Source: Cellvibrionaceae bacterium (GTDB lineage Bacteria > Pseudomonadota > Gammaproteobacteria > Pseudomonadales > Cellvibrionaceae). From it: a stretch of DNA of 10,368 nucleotides. The stretch lies in the NCBI GenBank assembly GCA_021151825.1, contig JAGKWQ010000021.1, positions 1 to 10,368 of the forward strand, read 5' to 3'. Made by a program: the position numbers and the translations under genes. The number at the start of each line of letters is the position of its first letter. Within the stretch, counting starts at the first letter, position 1. The notes under the pieces are model-generated. The model was not told the DNA's origin. It was given only the letters and a program-made list of their open reading frames with translations, and did not search any database. Positions 1-8,400 of the stretch are shown piece by piece.

Positions 1-939
1 CGGTGGTGGTGGAGTCGGGCTTGGACCCGGATGTGCTGGCTCACCACCATCCAACGTTCCACCATCAGCAACCATCTGATTTAATGCTTCCTGAAGCATT
101 TCCTCATATGTCGGCGCCTCTTCCCTATTAAAACTACTCAGATAGTTTTGTATCTGTGTTCTACGCGCACTTAAATAATCACGAATTTGTTGCTCTGATA
201 CTCCTGACATATCAAGCATTTCTGCTTCAGCAAAACGACGCCGTTGTAATCCCCATGAGCGCGTCGGATTGGCGGGATTGGTGCCAAAGTTAATTTCGTA
301 CCATGCCGTCATTAAGTTCGGAGTAGCAGTATTAATCGCTGCTGTCAGATTGGGACCAATAGTCCTATTGCTACCATAAACTAGATCCACTATTGCCAAT
401 TGAGTAGTATGAGGCAAGGTATAGAAGCGATCTCTTGCAACAGCGAAACTTGTACCTCCAACAGAAGCCAACCGATTTATTGCCGCCTGTTCATAAGTCG
501 GCAATAAACTTCTAGCCAAAGCCTCTGAATCATTTACTCCAAAAGGCTGAAAGCTCCACCCTTGTGCGGCATGGATTGCTAAAGATTGAGCATCATTTTC
601 GCCAAGCGCAGTGGTAATAGGATTTTCTACAGGATCCCCATGCTCATCTACCACCCCATTCAAGGCGTCGACGGCTTGCTGCAAAATATCCAAATCATTT
701 GCGCTTAAATTTTGGCCTGCCGTAAAAATTCCTGCTGTACGAAAATCTTCCGCGATACCATTCCGTATTTGCCACTGGCTTACACCATTGACTTGCACTT
801 CGATGACTAACGCATATCCAATACCAATCGTAGGAATCCCCCTGTGATCGCTATAAACACGACGAATATCCCCTTCAAAATTAATCATATGTTCCAGTAG
901 ACGATTAACACTTTGGACACTATCAACTGCTCTTGTCAT
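1..939 (-). CDS. GH24 lysozyme-like domain protein with proline-rich linker (C-terminus beyond window)
   Basis: The frame is open from an ATG at 937-939 to base 1, giving 313 residues with no stop, so the gene is partial at its C-terminus. The ATG is supported by AGGAG six bases upstream. Residues about 11-44 match the T4-type lysozyme active-site region: Glu22, Asp31 and Thr37 have the E-x8-D-x5-T spacing of T4 Glu11/Asp20/Thr26, followed by TIGIGYAL. Residues about 177-191 (TTQLAIVDLVYGS) and 228-241 (SWGLQRRRFAEAEM) resemble the C-terminal lobe. Expected activity is cleavage of the peptidoglycan glycan strand. About 70 extra residues lie between the lobes compared with T4 lysozyme. No signal peptide is visible, which suits type I secretion or lytic release. 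From about residue 298 the chain becomes Gly/Pro-rich and ends at the edge in PSPTPPPP, like an interdomain linker. A free phage endolysin is possible, but the linker argues for a multidomain protein. Confidence 0.85.
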   Translation of the reverse strand, partial: MTRAVDSVQSVNRLLEHMINFEGDIRRVYSDHRGIPTIGIGYALVIEVQVNGVSQWQIRNGIAEDFRTAGIFTAGQNLSANDLDILQQAVDALNGVVDEHGDPVENPITTALGENDAQSLAIHAAQGWSFQPFGVNDSEALARSLLPTYEQAAINRLASVGGTSFAVARDRFYTLPHTTQLAIVDLVYGSNRTIGPNLTAAINTATPNLMTAWYEINFGTNPANPTRSWGLQRRRFAEAEMLDMSGVSEQQIRDYLSARRTQIQNYLSSFNREEAPTYEEMLQEALNQMVADGGTLDGGEPAHPGPSPTPPPP

Positions 940-945
940 TTTTGG

Positions 946-950
946 CTCCT
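946..950 (-). promoter_or_regulatory. Shine-Dalgarno site of the lysozyme-domain gene
   Basis: The minus strand reads AGGAG, then CCAAAA, then ATG. This near-ideal six-base spacing fixes the start of the lysozyme-domain gene. The site lies in the 24-bp gap after the stop of the upstream gene, which leaves little room for a separate promoter and suggests co-transcription. Confidence 0.8.
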
Positions 951-963
951 TTTAATAAATGAA

Positions 964-2220
964 TTATTTGTTAAATAGTGATTTCTCTGAAATAGCTTTT
1001 GCACTAAAGGGTTGCGTATATTCATCATTCCAATAAACACCCCAACATAAAACTCGCTCTGTGGTTAAGGCACAACTATGATCAGCGCCCACAGAAATAG
1101 CTGTTACAATTTCTGTTTTATTTAATACTGGTGGAGAGGACTGCCCGTTTTGATTAGCACCCCAACATTCAATTTTATTATTCTTACTTACTCCACAAGT
1201 GTGTAATCGACCTGTGGCAACATATTTGAAATCCATATGTTCAGGCACCCGGGATTGTCCAAAATTGGGGAATTCGCCAATTTTTTCTTTTGTCACCTGG
1301 CTACAAATCAATTTCCCAAAGAGATCAAAAGCGCAAGCATGACGACTGCCCAAATAAATAGAATTTATATTTTTTAATGATTCTGCAGCTGTAATCTGTC
1401 CATCTTCATCACTACCCCAGCACTTAACGATTCCGCCTTGAATGACCGCACATGAGTATCGATCAGATACGGCTATGTTAGTTGCTGCTTTTAAATCTGA
1501 AGGGATAGATGTTCTTTCATATTTGTTATTTCCCCAACACGCAACTTTTCCGCCCTGTAATGAACATACATGTGCAGCACCAGAAGATAATTTTTCTGAA
1601 TTCCTATGCGTTTTCGGGATATCACAAATACCAAATTTACATGCCCCCCAGCATTCCCATCCTTGACCATCCTTTGCACAAACAGCACTTGACCATGTAG
1701 ATGTGAGCTGGGTAATTTCATTAAATTTACGCGGAATATTTAAAACCCCATACTCATTATTCCCCCAACACTTGAGTTCACTTTCGCCAGCTACGCATGT
1801 ATGCTGATCCCCGGAAGCAATTAATTTCCAAGGGTGTTTTGCTTTTGCAAGCGACCCATCTTCAGTAGTTGTTCCACTTTTCCCTCCTGAAAGTATTTTT
1901 ATTCTTTCAACATAAGAATTTTTTAGACACACTCCATCATCACACCGACGAACTGCTTTCAACCATGATAGCTGTTCAGTTTTTAGGGCTTCTTTATCTT
2001 GAGAGTTTTCTCGCGCTTGTTTGTATGCAGCAGCAAGATTTTCGTCCAGCTGAGACAACTCTATATCAGAGCAAATCAGCTTTTCTGTTTTACTTGTTGC
2101 TTTGACGCAATCAAAACTGGCAGCCAGCACGTTACTTGAAAAAAAAACACCTATTGAATAAAAACAAAAAATTAATATGAATTTATTTTTAAAAATTTTC
2201 ATACGATAAAAATCAACCAT
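964..2220 (-). CDS. Exported LprI (DUF1311) domain plus seven RCC1-like repeats
   Basis: This is a complete 418-residue ORF ending in TAA. The N-terminus is a signal peptide: Lys8, Lys11 and Lys13, a hydrophobic core at 14-27, then NVLA with likely cleavage after Ala33. Residues 35-110 match the LprI/DUF1311 family: FDC, TEKLIC, an LSQLDENLAAAY helix, QLSWL and a C-x4-C pair. Cys38, 50, 93 and 98 probably form two disulfides. Residues about 131-405 hold seven RCC1-like repeats, mostly with two cysteines about nine residues apart and a CWG signature (Cys142/Cys151 first, Cys383/Cys392 last). Seven repeats would close a beta-propeller. The product should be periplasmic or surface-located. LprI of Mycobacterium tuberculosis inhibits lysozyme, but many family members are uncharacterised, so a lysozyme-inhibiting role is inference, helped by the lysozyme-domain gene 24 bp downstream. 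Met7 (ATG at 2202) would give a more typical signal peptide; neither start has a clear ribosome binding site. The gene looks more AT-rich than the RTX gene. Confidence 0.88.
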   Translation of the reverse strand: MVDFYRMKIFKNKFILIFCFYSIGVFFSSNVLAASFDCVKATSKTEKLICSDIELSQLDENLAAAYKQARENSQDKEALKTEQLSWLKAVRRCDDGVCLKNSYVERIKILSGGKSGTTTEDGSLAKAKHPWKLIASGDQHTCVAGESELKCWGNNEYGVLNIPRKFNEITQLTSTWSSAVCAKDGQGWECWGACKFGICDIPKTHRNSEKLSSGAAHVCSLQGGKVACWGNNKYERTSIPSDLKAATNIAVSDRYSCAVIQGGIVKCWGSDEDGQITAAESLKNINSIYLGSRHACAFDLFGKLICSQVTKEKIGEFPNFGQSRVPEHMDFKYVATGRLHTCGVSKNNKIECWGANQNGQSSPPVLNKTEIVTAISVGADHSCALTTERVLCWGVYWNDEYTQPFSAKAISEKSLFNK

Positions 2221-2257
2221 TTTTAAGTAACCAGAAATTTTCTAAAACTGAAAACAT

Positions 2258-2290
2258 AAAAAAACACCAGAGTGATTTCTCACCCCGGTG
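2258..2290 (-). terminator. Rho-independent terminator of the giant RTX gene
   Basis: The minus-strand RNA forms an 11-bp stem, CACCGGGGUGA with UCACUCUGGUG, including two G-U wobbles. It is closed by a GAAA tetraloop and followed by seven U (the A run at 2258-2264). It starts 14 bases after the RTX stop. On the plus strand two of the pairs become A-C mismatches, so despite a T run at 2293-2298 it should work mainly in the minus direction. It ends 37 bases before the ATG of the next gene, which therefore depends on read-through or on a promoter hidden in about 40 AT-rich bases. No convincing -35/-10 pair is visible there. Confidence 0.9.
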
Positions 2291-2303
2291 CATTTTTTAT
2301 TTA

Positions 2304-2460
2304 TCAGCTAGATTGCCAGCTCGCAGCCAACACAGGTTGCAGTTGATCTTTGGTGTCTTGCGACATCACAGACCCAACGCCAACCGGTGGTGCAAACGAG
2401 GCCATTGCATTGACGAGTTGATTGACCTGGCTATTCAGTAGTACCGCAGAATCCACTTCG
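2304..2460 (-). other. C-terminal tail and probable type I secretion signal
   Basis: After the last structured spacer, the final 50 or so residues have no RTX motif. They include QLVNAMASFAPP, a short Gly/Val/Ser stretch, and the end QPVLAASWQSS. An amphipathic AMASFAPP-type segment followed by a short hydrophobic and aromatic end recurs at the C-terminus of large RTX proteins of proteobacteria, where the uncleaved type I secretion signal lies. The assignment is by resemblance; the signal is structural rather than a strict motif. Confidence 0.65.
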
Positions 2461-5400
2461 ATTTTGTCGAGTTGATATGAAGCACCTGAATACCAGTTGC
2501 TGACATTCACTTTGTCGGTAGTACCGACGCGGCTAATGACCAGATCACTACCTGAACGGCTGAACCACAAATCTTCGATAGTGGCATTATTGAAATGCGC
2601 CACATCAATACTTGCAGCATTGGTGTCGTAGTTATTGATGGAGTCTTGACCGAAGGCGGTGTTGAAGATGTAGGTATCGTTGCCGGCTCCGCCAGTCAAC
2701 GAGTCGTTGCCAGCACCACCATCCAGTAGATCATTACCGTCACCGCCATTGAGCGTGTCATTGCCAGCTTCACCGTACAACACATCATTTCCACCATCAG
2801 CATTAATAACGTCATTGCCAGCACCACCGCGCACAATTTCCGCATCGGCCGTCAGTGTTACTGAATCGTTGCCATCACCATACTGGAATGCAACAGCAGC
2901 AAATAATTGTGTCGGGGTATATACAGTGCCGTTAGCAAATTCGATTTGATTAAATCGATAGGAACTGCTGTAGTAAAAATCCTGCACTTTGATGCTGTCA
3001 CCCACACCATAATCGATAAATAAATCATCGCCAACACGGCGCAATGCGCTGATGTCAGATGTATTTACATCGTCGAAACGAATGGTATCGATGCGGCCAA
3101 CAGTAGTGTCGTAGGCATAAACTGTGTCAACACCGGAACCTTTACGGAACACAAATACGTCATTGCCTGCACCTCCGTTTAAGTAATCATTGCCAACACC
3201 ACCATCCAGCACATCATTACCATCACCGCCCAGCAGCGAATCATTGCCAGCTTCGCCGAACAACGCATCATTTCCGCCACCGGCATTAATGGTGTCATTA
3301 CCGAGACCGCCGCGCACAATTTCTGCTTCCGCGGTAAGCGTCACAGAATCATGTCCATCGCCATATTGGAATGCAATTGCAGCAAACAATTGTGTAGGTG
3401 TGAAAGCAGTACCATTCGCAAATTCAATTTTGTTGAATTTGTATGCATTACTGTAGAAGTAATCCTGCACCTTGATGCTGTCACTAACGCCGTACTCGAT
3501 AAACAAATCATCGCTCACACGGCGCAACAACCTGATATCTGCAGGATTTACATCTTCAAAACGAATGGTGTCGATACGATCAGCGGTAGTGTCGTACGCA
3601 TAGACTGTGTCATTACCTGATCCTTTGCGGAACACAAACACATCATTGCCTGCACCACCATTGAGTGTGTCGTTACCAACACCACCATCAAGCAGGTCAT
3701 TACCATCACCGCCACTGAGCGAGTCATTACCAGCTTCGCCATACAATGCATCATTGCCACCACCGGCATTGATGACATCGTTACCGCCACCACCGCGCAC
3801 AATTTCTGCATCTGCTGTCAGTGTTACTGAATCGTTGCCATCGCCATATCGGAATGCAACTGCGGCAAATAATTGCGTCGGTGTATGCACAGTGCCATTG
3901 GCAAATTCGATTTGGTTGAATCGATAGGAACTGTTGTAGTAAAAATCCTGCACCTTGATGCTGTCACCCACACCGTAGTCGATAAATAAATCATCACCTA
4001 CACGGCGCAATGCACTGATGTCCGACGGATTTACATCTTCAAAACGAATGGTGTCGATACGGCCAACAGTAGTATCGTACGCATAAACTGTGTCGATACC
4101 GGAACCTTTGCGGAATATAAACACATCATTGCCGGCACCACCGCTTAAGTAATCATTACCAGCACCACCATCCAGTGAGTCATTACCATCACCGCCCAGC
4201 AATGAATCATTACCCGCTTCACCGAACAATACGTCATTTCCTGCATCGGCATTAATGGTGTCATTACCGAGACCACCACGCACAATTTCTGCTTCAGCGG
4301 TAAGCGTCACAGAATCATTGGCATCGCCATACTGGAATGCAACAACAGCAAACAATTGTGTAGGTGTGAAAGCAGTACCATTCGCAAATTCAATTTTGTT
4401 GAATTTGTATGCATTACTGTAGAAATAATCCTGCACCTTGATACTGTCACCCACGCCGTAGTCGATAAATAAATCATTACCCACGCGACGCAATGCACTG
4501 ATATCCGATGGATTTACATCCTCAAAGCGAATGGTGTCGATACGGCCAACCGTAGTGTCGTACGCATAAACGGTGTCGATACCTGAACCTTTGCGGAACA
4601 CAAATACATCATCGCCTGCGCCACCGTTTAAGTAATCATTGCCGATACCACCATCCAGCAAATCATTACCATCGCCACCAAACAGAGAATCGTCACCTGC
4701 CTCGCCGTAGATCACATCATTTCCACCACCGGCATTAATGCTGTCATTACCGCCACCACCACGCACGTGTTCTGACGCGGAGCTCAGGGTTACCGAGTCA
4801 TTGCCATTACCATACTGAAACGGCATTGCAGTAATAAATTCTGCATCGGTGTAGCTAATACCATTAGCAAATTCAACCTTGTTGAATTTGTAGGCATTAC
4901 TGTAGAAATAGTCCTGGACTTTGATACTGTCATCCACACCGTAGTCGATAAATAAATCATCACCCACACGGCGTAATGCTTTTATCTCTGATGGACTTAC
5001 ACCGTCAAAACGAATGGTGTCGATACGACCAACAGTAGAATCGTATGCATAGACTGTGTCGATACCGGAACCTTTACGGAATACAAACACATCGCTGCCT
5101 GCACCACCGCTTAAGTAATCATTACCAACACCACCATCCAGCAAATCATTACCATCCCCCCCCAACAACGAATCATCGCCAGCTTCACCGTACACCACAT
5201 CATTTCCTGCACCGGCATTAATGGTGTCATTACCACCACCACCACGTGCAATTTCCGATGCAGAACTCAGGGTTACCGAGTCATTACCATCGCCGTACTG
5301 AAATGGCATTGCCGTAATAAATTCGTCCACTGTGTAGACAATATTATTAGGGAACTCAATGTGGGTGAACTTGTAAGCGTTGCTGTAGTAAAAATCTTGT

Positions 5401-8400
5401 ACCCTGATACTGTCGCCAACACCGTAGTCGATAAATAAATCATCACCCACACGGCGCAATGCGCTGATGTCAGATGGATTTACATCCTCGAAACGAATAG
5501 TGTCGATGCGACCAGCAGTAGTGTCGTACGCATAAATTGTGTCGACACCCGAACCTTTGCGGAATACAAACACATCATTGCCTGCACCACCGTTCAGGTA
5601 ATCATTGCCAACACCGCCATCCAGCACATCATTACCATCACCGCCCAGCAACGAATCATTACCAGCTTCACCGAATAACACATCATTACCGCCACCGGCA
5701 TTAATGGTGTCATTACCGAGACCACCACGCACAACTTCTGCTTCCGAGGTAAGCACTACAGAATCGTTGCTATCACCATATTGGAATCCAACAGCGGCGA
5801 ATAATTGTGTGGAGGTATAAGCAGTGCCGTTAGCAAATTCAATTTTGTTGAATTTGTATGCATTACTGTAGAAGTAATCCTGCACCTTGATGCTGTCACT
5901 AACGCCGTATTCGATAAATAAATCATCACCTACACGGCGCAACAATCTGAGATCAGCTGGATTTACATCGTCAAAACGAATAATGTCGACACGATCAACG
6001 GTAGTGTCATACGCATAGACAGTGTCATTGCCAGAACCTTTACGGAACACGAACACATCATTGCCTGCACCGCCATTGAGAGTGTCGTTACCAATGCCGC
6101 CATCTATCAGGTCATCGCCATCACCACCACTCAGTGAATCATTACCTGCCTCACCGAATAGCACATCATTCCCACCGCCTGCATTGATGATGTCATTGCC
6201 ACCACCACCGCGCACAATTTCCACATCTGCCGTCAGTGTTACTGAATCGTTGCCATCACCATATCGGAATGCAACTGCGGCAAATAATTGCGTCGGGGTA
6301 TATACAGTGCCGTTAGCAAATTCGATTTGATTGAATCGATAGGAACTGTTGTAGTAAAAATCCTGCACCTTGATGCTGTCACCCACACCGTAGTCGATAA
6401 ATAAATCATCGCCAACACGGCGCAATGCGCTGATGTCAGATGTATTTACATCGTCGAAACGAATGGTATCGATGCGGCCAATAGTAGTGTCGTATGCATA
6501 AACTGTGTCGATACCGGAACCTTTACGGAACACAAACACATCACTACCAGCACCACCGCTTAAGTAATCATTACCAACACCGCCATCCAGTGAGTCATTA
6601 CCATCACCACCCAGCAACGAATCATTGCCGGCTTCTCCGAACAGTGCGTCATTTCCACCGCTCGCATTAATGGTGTCGTTACCGCCACCACCACGCACAA
6701 TTTCTGCTTCCGCGGTAAGCACTACAGAATCATGTCCATCACCATATTGGAATCCAATAGCGGCGAATAATTGTGTCGGGGTATAGGTAGTGCCGTTAGC
6801 AAATTCAATTTTGTTGAATTTGTATGAATTGCTGTAGAAGTAATCATGAACCTTGATGCTGTCACTAACACCGTAGTCGATAAATAAATCATCGCCCACA
6901 CGGCGTAAACCGCTAATGTCCGTTAGATTTACATCTTCAAAACGAATGGTGTCGATACGATCGACGGTAGAGTCATACGCATAAACAGTGTCATTGCCTG
7001 ATCCTTTGCGGAATACAAACACATCATTACCGGCACCGCCACTTAACGTATCGTTACCAATACCACCATCCAGCAGATCATTACCTTCACCGCCATTCAG
7101 AACGTCATCGCCGGCATCTCCGCGCAGTACGTCATCACCTGCATCTCCGTTCAGGTGATCATTAGCTCCACCACCGCTGATCGTGTCATTACCTGCGGCG
7201 CCACTGAAAAAATCTATTCCATTTGAGCCTACGAGAGAATCATTTCCTGCCGTGATACTTGCTGCATTTGATTTTATAAAATCAAATGTCCATTCAGAAC
7301 CATCAGCAAATAAAATTGCGTTAACGGTATTGGATGATTGGTTGTCACCATAAAAATAATTCTTGATGGTGACTGATTCTCCGGTTGAGAATAATGTCAA
7401 CCGTAAATCATCGCCCGTATGTAACAGCAATACATCAGCAGGAGCAATATCGGCAGCAAACACTAATTTATCCAAACGTTGAGGATTGGAATCGCTGTTT
7501 TCTATTTGATCAGTACCACTTCCCAAACCAAACAGATAAGTATCGTTACCTGATCCACCAGTCAATGTATCGTTACCTGATCCACCATCAAGCGTATCGT
7601 TGCCAGCACCGCCACTCAGGTAGTCATTTCCGTCACCACCAGATAACAAATCATTGCCGTTACCGCCGAAAAGATTGTCATTATCGGCTCCGCCGTTAAT
7701 CACATCGTTTCCGTCTTCACCGTAAAGAGTATCAGCACCGGTTAAACCATTAAGAATGTTATCCGTTGCATCTCCATAAATGAGATCCGCCAGATGACTG
7801 GGTTTTTGCACCAATTGATTAAGATCCGATGTTGTTAATAAAGAAGAAACGCTGTTGGAATCTTTAAAAATAACATTGTCGATTTTCCCTGCTTCGTTGG
7901 CGAAAAAATTCCTAACACTGATTTCATTAACATTTTCTGTGATGGTAATAATCAAATCATTTCCCGAACGCCTGTAGATCAGATCTTGCGACAGAATACC
8001 GACATCAAAAATTATTGAATCCACATCGCCAGTTGCACCCTGGTTATCAATTAAATCCAGGCCATCGCCTAATTTAAAATAATAATTGTCGTTTCCTTTG
8101 CCACCGGTTAACAAATCTTCGCCAGCATCACCGTACAAAGAATCATTGCCATCACCACCAGTAATCTGGTCGTGCCCTGCTCCGCCAATCAGGAAGTCAT
8201 CACCATCACCACCAAAGAGCCTGTCATTACCATCATCACCGGAAATAAGATCATTGCCGCCATCACCATAAAGCTGGTCACTACCAAGACCACCATTTAT
8301 TGTGTCAGCGCCATCTTTTCCATAAATGGAATCATGGCCACCAAGCCCATTTAAAATGTTCGCTTCGGATGTACCATGGATTTCATCAGCCCCTTCAGAA

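Noticed and set aside
611..847. Plus-strand 78-residue open frame
   Set aside because: It lies antisense to the lysozyme-domain coding sequence, which has clear family motifs and a good Shine-Dalgarno.
2233..2243. Small inverted repeat AGAAA-T-TTTCT upstream of the LprI-RCC1 gene
   Set aside because: It is too short and AT-rich to call an operator, and no regulator is known here.
2293..2298. Plus-strand terminator use of the same hairpin
   Set aside because: The T run is present, but two pairs become A-C mismatches and there is no plus-strand gene to terminate.
2680..6330. Plus-strand Pro/Ser-rich open frames recurring along the array
   Set aside because: They are the antisense of Gly/Asp-rich RTX codons and recur with the 483-bp period; none has a ribosome binding site.
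2673..7019. CRISPR-like array
   Set aside because: The regular repeats are 483 bp, protein-coding and without short repeat-spacer structure.
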